From Devosia soli (lineage in GTDB: Bacteria; Pseudomonadota; Alphaproteobacteria; Rhizobiales; Devosiaceae), in the NCBI RefSeq assembly GCF_000970455.1, contig NZ_LAJG01000014.1, positions 496,001 through 560,000 on the forward strand: DNA of 64,000 nucleotides, given 5' to 3'. Shown piece after piece: positions 8,941-17,925 of the stretch. The position numbers and the translations under genes were made by a program. The first letter of the stretch is position 1. The number at the start of each line of letters is the position of its first letter. Under the pieces are notes generated by a model. That model was not told the DNA's origin. It saw nothing but the letters and a program-made list of their open reading frames with translations, and did not search any database.

Positions 8941-9684
8941 ATGTCCACGCCTGCGCTCGCTATCCGGAACCTTTCGAAAAGCTTCGGCCGCCCCGTCGTT
9001 ATCGGCCTTGATCTCACTATTTCTGCCGGCGAATTTTATGCACTCCTCGGTCCCAATGGCGCCGGCAAGACCACGATCCTGCGCATGGTCGCTGGCCTCC
9101 TTGCGCCCGATACCGGCACCATCGAAATTTTTGGCATCGACGTTGGTGCGGCCCCTGTTGCCGCCAAGCGTCTACTTGCCTGGGTGTCGGACGAGCCCAT
9201 GGTCTATGATCGACTGACGCCACTCGAATATCTCGATTTCGTCGCTGGACTTTGGCAGGTCGAACCCTCGAAAGCCCGTAAAGAGGCAGAATCCCTTCTC
9301 GATCTACTCGGCCTCACCGCCCACGCGCACGAACTCTGCGGCGGCTTTTCCAAGGGCATGTTGCAAAAGGTGGCACTGGCCGGCGCCCTGATCCACGATC
9401 CCAGGCTCATCATCCTTGACGAGCCTCTGACCGGACTCGACGCCGGCTCGGCCCGACAGGTCAAGGACGTGCTGCTCGAGAAAGTAGCGCAGGGCGTCAC
9501 GATCATCATGACGACGCACATTCTTGAAGTAGCCGAGCGCATGGCCCAGCGCATCGGCGTCATTTCCAGCGGCAAACTAGTCGCAGAAGGGACGCTCGCT
9601 CAGCTGCGCAGTGCCATCGGCCGAGAGTCGACCTTGGAAGAAATCTTCCTCGAACTCGTCGCGCCGCCACCGGCAACTCCATGA
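8941..9684 (+). CDS. ABC transporter ATP-binding protein
   Basis: This 247-residue ATPase has Walker A GPNGAGKTT, signature region GGFSKGMLQKVALAGAL and Walker B LIILDEPLTGLD, the pattern of ABC-2 export ATPases (the signature is FSKGM rather than LSGGQ). The ATG at 8941 has GGAG upstream at good spacing. The stop overlaps the start of the permease gene (ATGA), so the two are translationally coupled. It powers an exporter of unknown substrate. Confidence 0.93.
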   Translation: MSTPALAIRNLSKSFGRPVVIGLDLTISAGEFYALLGPNGAGKTTILRMVAGLLAPDTGTIEIFGIDVGAAPVAAKRLLAWVSDEPMVYDRLTPLEYLDFVAGLWQVEPSKARKEAESLLDLLGLTAHAHELCGGFSKGMLQKVALAGALIHDPRLIILDEPLTGLDAGSARQVKDVLLEKVAQGVTIIMTTHILEVAERMAQRIGVISSGKLVAEGTLAQLRSAIGRESTLEEIFLELVAPPPATP

Positions 9685-11213
9685 TGCTTCGCCCCGCCAC
9701 CCTCCCCTGGTTCGCCCGTCACGAACTGCGACTTGCCTGGCGCGACTTCATCGCCATGATTTCTGGTGGCCATCGCATTCGCCTCGTTGGCTTCTTTGCG
9801 GGCGGCATCGGCGTTTATGCCCTGCTTCATCTGATCGCCGGCTCGCTGATCGGCCCTGCCGTAGCGGCCGGAATTCCGGACGACAAACCAACACTCGCCA
9901 TGGTCGCAGGCGTCGGGCTTCTCTTCTTTTCGGTCATGCTGTCTCAAGCTCTCGAAGCGGTCACTCGCGTCTACTATGCCCGCTCGGACCTTGATCTGAT
10001 CCTCTCCTCCCCTGCCTCGACGCGCACGCTCTTTGCCGTCCGAACCGGGGCCGTCGCCTTTTCTACGGCGCTCCTCAGCGCTCTGCTCGCCAGCCCCATC
10101 GTCAATATGCTGGTAGTCTTTGCCGGTCCGCACTGGCTCTGGGCCTATCTCGTCCTGCCCGCCTCCTCGGCCCTGTCGGTCGCAATCGCAATTTTGCTGA
10201 CCATCGCCCTCTTCCGCCTCGTGGGTCCAAAACGAACGCGACTCATCGCCCAGATCCTGGCCGCCATCATCGGCGCCGGCTTCGTCATCGGTATGCAGGC
10301 AGTCGCCATCCTGTCCTTCGACAGCTATTCACGCTTTGCCGTCTTCGGCTCAGCCGATTTCATTGCGGTTTTACCCGGTCTCGACAATTGGCTTTGGCTG
10401 CCGGCCAAGGCCGTCATGGGCGATGGCACCGCTGCTCTTGTCACAGCCCTTATCGGCTCTGCAATCCTCGCTGCCGTGACAGCCTTTTCCTCACTGAGCT
10501 ACGGCCAACTCGCCGTCGCTGCAGCTGGCGTGGGTCAAGCCCGGGGCCGCCTCGCAAAAACTAAAAACCTCTTCTTAGGTCGAAGCTCGCGCGATGTTCT
10601 TCGCCGCAAGGAATGGCGACTGCTGCAGCGCGACCCTTGGCTGCTCTCGCAGACGCTGATGCAGATGCTTTATTTGCTGCCGCCTGCCCTTCTCCTCTGG
10701 GTCAATTATGGTGAGGGCGCTGGCGCCTTCGTCGTGATTGTCCCGGTCATCGTCATGGCAGCCGGGCAATTGGCAGGCGGGCTCGCCTGGCTCGCCCTTT
10801 CCGGCGAAGATGCCTACGATCTTGTCACCACAGCGCCGGTTTCGGCCGGTCAAATCCTTCGCGCCAAGATCGAAGCCGTGCTGGCCGTCGTCGGCGTCGC
10901 GCTCCTCCCGCTCTTGTTGCTTCTCGCGCTCAATGATTGGGCCATTGCCTTAGTCACCTGCTTCTGCGCGGTGCTTTCTGCCACCTCGGCAACCGCGATC
11001 CAGATTTGGTTTCGCGTGCCCATGCGTCGCGCCATGTTCCGCCGCCGCCAGGTCGCATCACGCGCCGCTACCATCAGCGAAGCGCTCGTCTCCATCATGT
11101 GGGCCGGCACAGGGGCATTACTGGCCATTTTCTCCTGGATGGCGCTTGTGCCTGCCGTGATTGCTCTGCTTGTGCTAGGGGCTGCGCGAGCGCTTTCACC
11201 AAAACGAGGCTGA
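9681..11213 (+). CDS. ABC-2 type exporter permease
   Basis: A 510-residue, strongly hydrophobic protein with about a dozen membrane segments. It overlaps the ATPase gene by 4 bp and is thus the membrane partner of that exporter. A cytoplasmic loop contains the basic segment RDVLRRKEWRLLQRDPWLL, a pattern common in permeases of this kind. No substrate can be deduced. It may also be co-transcribed with the GNAT gene, which starts just after the stop. Confidence 0.85.
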   Translation: MMLRPATLPWFARHELRLAWRDFIAMISGGHRIRLVGFFAGGIGVYALLHLIAGSLIGPAVAAGIPDDKPTLAMVAGVGLLFFSVMLSQALEAVTRVYYARSDLDLILSSPASTRTLFAVRTGAVAFSTALLSALLASPIVNMLVVFAGPHWLWAYLVLPASSALSVAIAILLTIALFRLVGPKRTRLIAQILAAIIGAGFVIGMQAVAILSFDSYSRFAVFGSADFIAVLPGLDNWLWLPAKAVMGDGTAALVTALIGSAILAAVTAFSSLSYGQLAVAAAGVGQARGRLAKTKNLFLGRSSRDVLRRKEWRLLQRDPWLLSQTLMQMLYLLPPALLLWVNYGEGAGAFVVIVPVIVMAAGQLAGGLAWLALSGEDAYDLVTTAPVSAGQILRAKIEAVLAVVGVALLPLLLLLALNDWAIALVTCFCAVLSATSATAIQIWFRVPMRRAMFRRRQVASRAATISEALVSIMWAGTGALLAIFSWMALVPAVIALLVLGAARALSPKRG

Positions 11214-11214
11214 C

Positions 11215-11685
11215 ATGCCTGATCTGATCTTTCGCGACGCCCGACCAGAAGATATCGCGACCATCCTGACCCTTTGTCACGCTGGCGACGCGCGCGGGGC
11301 CGATACGCCGCCATTCGATCAGGATACCCTCAACGATCCTCGTTATCGCGCTGCCTTCGATGAAATCGCGGCCGATCCAAATCATCGGCTGATCGTCGTT
11401 GAACAGGCTGGCGAAACCGTCGGCACGCTGCAGATCAGCTTTCTACCGGGCCTGCCGCGCTTCGGCATGAAGCGGGGTATCTTGGAAAACGTCCACATCC
11501 GCAGCGATCGCCGCGGCCAGGGCCTCGGCTCTGACATGGTGCACTGGGCCGTCGAGCGTTGCCACGAAGCTGGCTGCGGCATGGTCCAGCTGACGTCGAA
11601 CAAGATTCGTGTCGATGCCCATCGCTTCTATCGCAAGCTTGGCTTCGAACAGAGCCATGAAGGCTTCAAGCTGCTGCTAGAATAG
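11215..11685 (+). CDS. GNAT-family N-acetyltransferase
   Basis: A 156-residue single-domain GNAT protein: the acetyl-CoA loop is in HIRSDRRGQGLGSDMVHWAV (R-x-x-G-x-G), with the typical final strand region HRFYRKLGFEQSHEGF. It probably acetylates an amine on a small molecule. It begins 2 bp after the ABC permease stop and is likely the last gene of that operon. Its 3' end overlaps the convergent DUF1328 gene by 9 bp. Confidence 0.88.
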   Translation: MPDLIFRDARPEDIATILTLCHAGDARGADTPPFDQDTLNDPRYRAAFDEIAADPNHRLIVVEQAGETVGTLQISFLPGLPRFGMKRGILENVHIRSDRRGQGLGSDMVHWAVERCHEAGCGMVQLTSNKIRVDAHRFYRKLGFEQSHEGFKLLLE

Positions 11686-11850
11686 GATCGCAAGGCCCAT
11701 CATCGCAAGGATGACGATCAGGCCGATGCCGAGCAGCATCAGCACGAAGATGATCTTGGCCAGGCCCGCCGCGCCTGCGGCGATACCGGTAAAGCCCATG
11801 GCACCCGAAACCAGGGCGATGACGATGAGGATAAGCAAAAGCTGCAACAT
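11677..11850 (-). CDS. Small DUF1328 (YtjA-like) membrane protein
   Basis: About 57 residues, almost wholly hydrophobic with two helices around a glycine/alanine-rich turn (GFTGIAAGAAGLAKIIF). This is the DUF1328/YtjA pattern, common in Proteobacteria and of unknown function, sometimes stress-induced. The start at MLQLLLILIV (11850) is preferred over an ATG four codons earlier. The tail overlaps the end of the GNAT gene on the other strand. Confidence 0.8.
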   Translation of the reverse strand: MLQLLLILIVIALVSGAMGFTGIAAGAAGLAKIIFVLMLLGIGLIVILAMMGLAILF

Positions 11851-11921
11851 GACGCTTCTCACGAATGGTGTGAGAAATTCAAACGTGCAACGGACACGGC
11901 GCGTTCCGCGCCCTGTCGCCT

Positions 11922-12842
11922 TTACGGCTTGAGGCTGGCCGGCACGGGTGGCGCAGTCTTCAACACGGTGATTTTGACGCGTTCATTCGCCGCCATATAG
12001 GGGTCGTTCGGGAAAAACGGTTCGTCCGAGGCCCGCCCGGCGACAGACTTGAAGCGATCGTCCGTGACGCCGAATTCGCCAAGCGTCGAACGCACCACAT
12101 TGGCTCGGTCGGCCGACAGCTCCCAAGCCCCATAGCGCGGGTTTTCATATCGACCGCCAGCCGCCGTATGCCCCGAGATCGTCATCTGGGCATTGAGCTG
12201 CTGCAAGTACGGCGCCATTGCCGCGATCGCCGCGCGCGTCGTCTCGAGCGGATACTTCGACCCTTCCGGAAACATGCGCCGGCCCTGCTGGTCGATGATC
12301 TGGATATCGAGACCGTCTTCGGTTTCTTCCACGATCAGATTATCCTGGAACGGCGTTAGTTCGGGCATCGACTGCCAAGCCTGCCGAATGCTGGCTGCTG
12401 CCGAGTGGAATTCCTCGGAGTCAGTCGATTTGAGATTGAATTCGGAATCGCTCGATGCTTCGAGCTCGCTGCCATTTTCGCGCGCCTGGCCGCCGACGCT
12501 GAGCTCGGCCTCTCCAGTCACCGCATCGGCTGCAGCGGCTGGCTCCTGTGCGGTGATGTCGGAAGCCGATCCCGACATGCTCGAGCCCGCATTGTCCATG
12601 GCCTGGCCGCCCATCACGCCGCCCGCGCCGCTCGAAGAAAGACTGATGGAGGGCGGCGAGAAATAATCGGCAAGCCCCTGCTTCTGCTCGGCCGTCGTCA
12701 TGTTGATCAGCCACATAAGCAGGAAGAAGGCCATCATGGCCGTCACGAAGTCGGCATATGCGATCTTCCAGGCGCCGCCATGGTGTCCATGCCCGCCCTT
12801 CTTGACCTTCTTGATGATGATCGGCTGTTCGAAATTGGCCAT
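11922..12842 (-). CDS. motB: Flagellar stator protein MotB
   Basis: A 306-residue MotB homologue: basic, histidine-rich N-terminus, then one membrane helix preceded by WKIAYADFVTAMMAFFLLMW, which carries the proton-binding aspartate. A long acidic and serine-rich linker follows (about 60-180) and a C-terminal OmpA-like peptidoglycan-binding domain (ISGHTAAGG, LSADRANVVR). With MotA it forms the proton-driven flagellar stator. The gene follows motA by 70 bp on the - strand. The linker is long and low-complexity, as in other rhizobial MotB proteins. Confidence 0.92.
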   Translation of the reverse strand: MANFEQPIIIKKVKKGGHGHHGGAWKIAYADFVTAMMAFFLLMWLINMTTAEQKQGLADYFSPPSISLSSSGAGGVMGGQAMDNAGSSMSGSASDITAQEPAAAADAVTGEAELSVGGQARENGSELEASSDSEFNLKSTDSEEFHSAAASIRQAWQSMPELTPFQDNLIVEETEDGLDIQIIDQQGRRMFPEGSKYPLETTRAAIAAMAPYLQQLNAQMTISGHTAAGGRYENPRYGAWELSADRANVVRSTLGEFGVTDDRFKSVAGRASDEPFFPNDPYMAANERVKITVLKTAPPVPASLKP

Positions 12843-12912
12843 GACGTGCCCCTTGGCAGCGTGAAGGCCGCACTATCCGCTCAGGGAATGCGCGGCCTAG
12901 ATAGACGGAAAC

Positions 12913-13776
12913 TTAGGTGGCAGCCGGCAGAGCGGCGGTGGCTTCTTCGACTTCATTGAAGGTCGGACGCACATCGCTCATCAGCGCCTTGCGGGCGAAC
13001 TCCACGGCCATCACCGGCGGCTGGCCGCTGATATGAGCAAGAAGGCCGACCTTCATCGAAAGGAAATACTTGCTCTCGGCTTCAAAGATGCCGCGGAGCG
13101 ATTGCGCCATGGGGCCGAAGAAACCATAAGCCACAAACACGCCGAAGAAGGTGCCGACGAGTGCGCCGCCGATGAGGTGACCGAGAACTTCGGGCGGCTC
13201 GGTGATGGCGCCCATGGTCTTGATAACGCCGAGCACGGCGGCGACGATGCCGAGAGCCGGCGTACCGTCAGCCAGAGCCTGCATGGCGCCGACGAGCTGT
13301 TCCTGTTCCTGGTGATGGGTTTCAAGTTCCTCATCCATCAACGCTTCCATTTCATGGGCATTGTTCGTGCCCATGGTCACCATGCGCAGGTAGTCGCACA
13401 TGAATTCCACCGCGTGGTGGTTCTTGGCAAAGGTGGGGAACCGATTGAAGAGCTCGGAATCGTGCGGATTTTCGATATGCGGCTCAATGGCGAGCACGCC
13501 CTTGGCCTGGATCAGCTTGTAAAGGCTGAACTGCAGGCCCAGCAGTTCCACGTAGGCTGCCTTGTTGTAGCGCGGACCCTTGAACAGCGTGCCGAAGATG
13601 CCGATGGTCGACTTCAGCACACGGCCGCTATTGCCGATGATATAGGCGCCGATGGCAGCGCCAAGAATGATCACGAATTCAAAGGGTTGCCAGAGGACCT
13701 CCACGTGTCCGCCCATCGCCGCATAGCCGCCGAGCACGCACGCGAACACAAAGATAATACCGATAATGAGACGCAT
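12913..13776 (-). CDS. motA: Flagellar stator protein MotA
   Basis: A 287-residue inner-membrane protein with four helices and a large cytoplasmic loop (the HEMEALMDEELETHHQE region). The motifs DGTPALGIVAAVLGVIKTM and ALVGTFFGVFVAYG match the MotA pore helices. It joins MotB to drive flagellar rotation with the proton gradient. No other flagellar genes are in the window, so motAB here is a detached pair. Identity is secure. Confidence 0.95.
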   Translation of the reverse strand: MRLIIGIIFVFACVLGGYAAMGGHVEVLWQPFEFVIILGAAIGAYIIGNSGRVLKSTIGIFGTLFKGPRYNKAAYVELLGLQFSLYKLIQAKGVLAIEPHIENPHDSELFNRFPTFAKNHHAVEFMCDYLRMVTMGTNNAHEMEALMDEELETHHQEQEQLVGAMQALADGTPALGIVAAVLGVIKTMGAITEPPEVLGHLIGGALVGTFFGVFVAYGFFGPMAQSLRGIFEAESKYFLSMKVGLLAHISGQPPVMAVEFARKALMSDVRPTFNEVEEATAALPAAT

Positions 13777-13952
13777 GGACCCGACCTGAACGCAATACCA
13801 ACTAAAGCGGGGAGCCGACCAAACCTGCCTTCTCCGGCCCGCTCAATATGCGGGGCCAGGCTTAACGCCGGGTATATTTTGCCGGGCGACTTGCTCTCGT
13901 CGCGATTTCACCGTCATTCTGGCATTGCCGACCAAGAGGCGGCTTTCGAGGG

Positions 13953-14393
13953 ATGCTTTCCATGCTGCGCACTGCCGCAACCGCGCTCATCGCGCTCGCT
14001 CTGCTCTTGCCCGCCGCGGCCAGCGAAGAAGAAATCTACGCCAATATCGAGAACATCCACGGCGATGCCGACGGCTTCTTCGAGGTCTTCTCAGGTGTTC
14101 AGGACGCGGCCATGTTCAACCCGGTCGACATTGCCGGCTACGGCCTTTATCCGATGACCGTCAATGCCAATGGCGAGACCTACGACATCCTCGAACAGCA
14201 GGACTTCGTCGACAATTTCGATAGCCTGATGCTGCAGGAAACCATCGACGCAATCGCGGGCCAGGATGTTGACGATCTGATCGTCACCTCCGAGGGCGTC
14301 GGCCTCGCCAATGGCGCCATGTGGATCACCAACATCTGTCTCGACGACGCGTGCAACAACACCCAATGGGGCATTCTTTCGATCAACAATTGA
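13953..14393 (+). CDS. Small secreted protein of unknown function
   Basis: A 146-residue protein with a signal peptide (TAATALIALALLLPAAAS, cleavage near AAS-EEE) and an acidic mature part with one pair of cysteines (NICLDDACNN) near the C-terminus, likely a disulfide. The segment EGVGLANGAMWITNICL recalls NTF2-like or 'GMWI' lipoprotein-type folds, but I do not recognise the family. ATG codons 1 and 4 are both possible starts. It stands alone between motA and the RNA methyltransferase. Confidence 0.7.
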   Translation: MLSMLRTAATALIALALLLPAAASEEEIYANIENIHGDADGFFEVFSGVQDAAMFNPVDIAGYGLYPMTVNANGETYDILEQQDFVDNFDSLMLQETIDAIAGQDVDDLIVTSEGVGLANGAMWITNICLDDACNNTQWGILSINN

Positions 14394-14600
14394 TCGAGAA
14401 GGCTTGAGAGCGCGCTGGAGCAGCGACCTCCCCTTTCCGCTATTCGTGGGTTCGACCTGAGGACGCTTCACATCGCCCCGCAATACGCGAAGCGACGACC
14501 TTCGGATGAGCCACTCGGGTGAAACCGAGGGAGCACTCAGACCGTCGGCGTGACAACGCTCCCCATTGCCGTCGCGCCACCGCAAGGCTAGTGCTGGACC

Positions 14601-15704
14601 ATGACCGCCAGCTTCCCTATCTTTCTCGTCTCCACGCCAGGCCTTGAAGCCCCCCTCCGTGCCGAGGCCCTCGAAGCCGGCTTTGCGGGCGTAACCGTCA
14701 ACGACGGCGGGGTCACCTTTCCCGGCAATTGGCCGGACGTCTGGCGAGCAAATCTCGTTCTTCGCGGTCCGACCCGCATCCTCGCCCGCTTCGCCGAATT
14801 TCGCGCCATGCACCTGGCTCAGCTCGATAAGCGCGCGCGAAAGGTCGAATGGGCAAAGGTCCTCCGCCCTGACATTCCGTTGCGCGTCGAGGCCAGTTGC
14901 AAGCGCTCACGGATTTATCACGCGGGAGCCGCCGCCCAGCGCGTGGCAACGGCCATTGCGGAGGAGTTCGGTGCGCCGATAGTCGAAGACGCCGCCTTGC
15001 GGATCATGGTGCGGATCGAGGATGACCTCGTGACCTTGAGCATCGATACGACCGGCGAATCGCTCCACAAGCGCGGCTTCAAGGAAGCGGTCAACAAGGC
15101 GCCGATGCGCGAAACCATGGCTGCCCTTTTCCTCCGCCAGCTCGGCTATGATGGCAGCCAGACTGTCCTCGACCCTATGTGCGGCTCCGGAACATTCGTC
15201 ATCGAAGCCGCGGAGATCGCCACCGGCTTAATGCCCGGCCGCGAGCGCAGGTTCGCCTTCGAACACCTTCCGTCCTTCGATGCCGGTGCATTTGCGGCCC
15301 TTCGCTCTGCAGCCACGCCGAAGTCAACGGACCTCACCTTCTACGGTTCGGACCGCGACCCAGGTGCCATCCGCATGGCGCGCGAAAACGCGATCCGAGC
15401 TGGAGTCGATGGCATCACGCGCTTCGAGCAAACATCAATAGAAGACCTCGAGCCACCCCCGGGCCCGCCAGGGCTTGTCATCCTCAACCCGCCCTATGGC
15501 ACGCGCATCGGCGACAAGGCCCCGCTCGTCACGCTGCATCGAATGCTTGGCGTCGTTTTGAAGACACGCTTCAAAGGTTGGCGGATCGGCATCATCACCG
15601 CGGACAAGAACCTCGCCGGAGCGACCGGCCTCAAATTCGAGGCGGCTCTGCCGCCAGTTCTTCATGGTGGCATAAGAGTCGCGCTTTATCGCGCGCAACT
15701 CTGA
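14601..15704 (+). CDS. THUMP-domain class I RNA methyltransferase, RlmL-like
   Basis: The N-terminus (ASFPIFLVSTPGLEAPLRAEAL) and residues to about 150 form the ferredoxin-like/THUMP region. Residues 165-367 form the methyltransferase with SAM motif I DPMCGSGTFVIEAAEIA and the catalytic motif NPPYGTRIGD, used for N2-guanine methylation. This is the architecture of 23S rRNA m2G2445-type enzymes (RlmL N-terminal half, YpsC). The exact target nucleotide cannot be set from sequence. It is monocistronic. Confidence 0.88.
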   Translation: MTASFPIFLVSTPGLEAPLRAEALEAGFAGVTVNDGGVTFPGNWPDVWRANLVLRGPTRILARFAEFRAMHLAQLDKRARKVEWAKVLRPDIPLRVEASCKRSRIYHAGAAAQRVATAIAEEFGAPIVEDAALRIMVRIEDDLVTLSIDTTGESLHKRGFKEAVNKAPMRETMAALFLRQLGYDGSQTVLDPMCGSGTFVIEAAEIATGLMPGRERRFAFEHLPSFDAGAFAALRSAATPKSTDLTFYGSDRDPGAIRMARENAIRAGVDGITRFEQTSIEDLEPPPGPPGLVILNPPYGTRIGDKAPLVTLHRMLGVVLKTRFKGWRIGIITADKNLAGATGLKFEAALPPVLHGGIRVALYRAQL

Positions 15705-15830
15705 TCCTCGCGCGCGCGTTAGTCGGTCGGATTTTAGTAAAATGCTAACCATGCTGACAGCCATGCACTGTCGGCATGCAACGAACCATGGCATTCCGGC
15801 TTCTTTCCTCGTCTGCAATGGGGAAGCCTG

Positions 15831-16199
15831 ATGCCGCAACTCTCGAAAATCCTGGTCGTCGAAGACAATCCGCTTCTGCTGCTCGACCTTTGCGATCAGC
15901 TGGAAGAGTTGGGCTACACAACTGTGTCGGCCACAAGTGCAGCAACCGGCATGCGTCTCATCGACACTTCCGTTTCCGCCCTGATCACCGACATAGAACT
16001 CGGCAATGGTCCGGATGGCTTGGCGCTCGCCCGTCTTGCCGCCCGTTACCGGCCTGGTTTGCCAATCGTCGTTGTATCGGGCGGCGTGACGCCGACCGCG
16101 GCCGATCTTCCGCCCGGTGCCGTCTTCCTACCAAAGCCCTATTCTCTCGATGCGGTAGTGGCAGCACTTGAAGGCCAGTTGCTCGCCGTCGCGGCTTGA
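15831..16199 (+). CDS. Stand-alone response-regulator receiver protein
   Basis: A 122-residue receiver domain with no output domain: acidic pocket VVEDNPLL, phospho-acceptor aspartate in ALITDIELG, and the conserved lysine in VFLPKPYS. Such single-domain regulators act through protein contacts or as phosphate sinks; in alphaproteobacteria many belong to stress or motility circuits. No kinase gene lies beside it, so its partner is unknown. Confidence 0.9.
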   Translation: MPQLSKILVVEDNPLLLLDLCDQLEELGYTTVSATSAATGMRLIDTSVSALITDIELGNGPDGLALARLAARYRPGLPIVVVSGGVTPTAADLPPGAVFLPKPYSLDAVVAALEGQLLAVAA

Positions 16200-16203
16200 G
16201 CAC

Positions 16204-16232
16204 AAAGCAAAAGCCCCGGCCGAAGCCGGGGC
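16204..16232 (-). terminator. Terminator after the small lipoprotein gene (possibly bidirectional)
   Basis: A perfect 8-bp stem GCCCCGGC / GCCGGGGC with loop CGAA is followed on the - strand by TTTTGCTTTG, 11 nt beyond the lipoprotein stop codon. Confidence 0.7.
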
Positions 16233-16243
16233 GATTGAGCCGC

Positions 16244-16411
16244 TCAGTTTGAAGCGGGAGGCGTCGTCGCCGGCGTCGCCGGATCAGTCGCTGGTGGGGT
16301 TGCGGTAGTGTTAGCTGGTGCATCGGCTGGCGGCGGTGGAGCATCTCCCCCACAAGCTGCCAAAGCCATGGCCGTAACGACAGCAAGAGCAGCAAATCGC
16401 AAGTTCTTCAT
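16244..16411 (-). CDS. Tiny proline/threonine-rich lipoprotein
   Basis: About 55 residues starting KNLRFAALAVVTAMALAACG: a lipoprotein signal with lipobox LAAC. The mature part is only some 35 residues of Pro, Thr and Ala (PPPPADAPANTTATPPATD). An internal ATG at 16411 was chosen, because the 15 codons before it precede a clear signal peptide. Such proteins are common in Hyphomicrobiales envelopes; the function is unknown. A good terminator follows, which supports it being a real gene. Confidence 0.65.
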   Translation of the reverse strand: MKNLRFAALAVVTAMALAACGGDAPPPPADAPANTTATPPATDPATPATTPPASN

Positions 16412-16561
16412 GTCTACCTCGTCTGAAAATTTCTGATCGATAATGATCACGTCCATGTGAGGCGAGCATCAAGGCACTCATTGGGCCACTCTTGGGTCAT
16501 TTATGGGCAGAGCATGCTGCTCATCCCGCCAGCGCTGCTTTAAGGCGCTCCTGATAAAGCA

Positions 16562-17539
16562 CTAGAGCCAACCTTTCCTCTTGAAATAGACGAATGGCAG
16601 CGCTGCCGACAGCACCATTAGTCCAAGGGCGAACGGATAGCCGAAGCGCCATCCGAGCTCGGGCATGAACTGAAAATTCATGCCGTAGATCGAGGCGACA
16701 AGGGTGGGCGGAAGGAAGACCACCGCCGCCACCGAAAAGATTTTGATGATCTGGTTCTGCTCGAGATTGATCGCCCCAAGAGTTGCATCGAGCAGAAAGC
16801 CAAGCCGCGCCGAAAGCGCACGCGCGTGTTCGCCAAGCGAATTCGCATCGCGCTGGATCAGTCGCACCAGATGCTTGCTTTCCTTATCGCCGGCATTTTC
16901 CTCGAGCGCTGCATAGTAAGCGACGAGACGCGAAATGCTTACGAGGCTCTCCTGGATCATGGTCAGAAGTTCGGCCTTGTTGCCGATCAGCGAAATCACG
17001 CTTTCAAGGTCATGGGTCTTGGTGCTGGCCTTGGTCTTTGCCTGCGCCGTCTTGAAGACGCTGCGCGAAAGGCCGTCGGTCTCGTTGCCGATCCGCTCCA
17101 GCGCATCGGCCGTCCGGTCGATCATCGCTTCGATGAGGCCAAGCATGATCTCCTCGCCAGACCGGTGTACAGAGCCATTGGGTTTTTGGGCCCGGTTCGT
17201 GTAGGCGAGAAAAGGCTTGGGCTCGGCATACCGAACTGTAACCAGCGTCTTACCTTTGAGAATGAAGGTGATCGGCGTCTTGATCGGCGTTTCGGTGTCG
17301 AGATAGGCAAGGCCCGTCAGGGTCATGAACAGCGCGCCATTCTCTGCGTAGAGCCGGGCCGAGAGTTCGATCTCTTCCATTTCTGCGCGGCTAGGCACGG
17401 CAACGCCCAGCAATTGCTCGACGCGCGCCACGTCTCCGGCCTCCGGCGAAATCAGGTCGAGCCAGATCGGCAGCCCGCCGCTCTTTTCGGCGTCGAACGG
17501 CACAAGCTTGTCTTCGGTACGCGTGTAGATGCGCAGCAT
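16562..17539 (-). CDS. corA: CorA-family magnesium/divalent cation channel
   Basis: A 325-residue protein with a large cytoplasmic N-terminal funnel domain and two C-terminal membrane helices. The pore signature is YGMNFQFMPEL, and a basic tail follows (YFKRKGWL). It forms pentameric Mg2+ (also Co2+/Ni2+) channels. It is monocistronic and divergent from carB. Confidence 0.93.
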   Translation of the reverse strand: MLRIYTRTEDKLVPFDAEKSGGLPIWLDLISPEAGDVARVEQLLGVAVPSRAEMEEIELSARLYAENGALFMTLTGLAYLDTETPIKTPITFILKGKTLVTVRYAEPKPFLAYTNRAQKPNGSVHRSGEEIMLGLIEAMIDRTADALERIGNETDGLSRSVFKTAQAKTKASTKTHDLESVISLIGNKAELLTMIQESLVSISRLVAYYAALEENAGDKESKHLVRLIQRDANSLGEHARALSARLGFLLDATLGAINLEQNQIIKIFSVAAVVFLPPTLVASIYGMNFQFMPELGWRFGYPFALGLMVLSAALPFVYFKRKGWL

Positions 17540-17861
17540 GGCAGCTCCTCTTGGTCAGGCAATTGCGGCCCACCGGAGCTGACCTTGGTCAGAACGTCAG
17601 GCCGTCAAACACTGTCGAATTCGACTTCGACTGTCGGGGTTCATGATGGTTCTTTCTGAACGGTGAAAACACGCGTCGCACCCGGCTGCATGCGCCTCCT
17701 CGTTACGTCTGTCAACGACCGTTCTTTCCTCTCATCAATGCACTGAAGCCAAGCGTGAGCCCCTTCCCTTATCCCGACTCTTCGGTTAGACAGCCCTCCT
17801 AACCACCATGTCCGGTCTTCTTCCCCGCGTTGCAGCGCTCAGTTGCCGTGCGGGTTTCGCG

Positions 17862-17898
17862 CGGACGGGTGTGTCCGGGCGATTCCTCCCCTCGCCCG
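17862..17898 (+). promoter_or_regulatory. Overlapping hairpins in the carB leader
   Basis: Two hairpins share bases in the 5' leader of carB: CGGAC/GTCCG (17862-17877) and CGGGCGA/TCGCCCG (17876-17898), the second with loop TTCCTCCCC, complementary to Shine-Dalgarno sequences. They could be alternative folds. The rest of the 386-bp corA-carB gap shows no gene that I can support. Confidence 0.4.
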
Positions 17899-17925
17899 CT
17901 TCCAAATTGTTAGAGAGCGAGCGCC

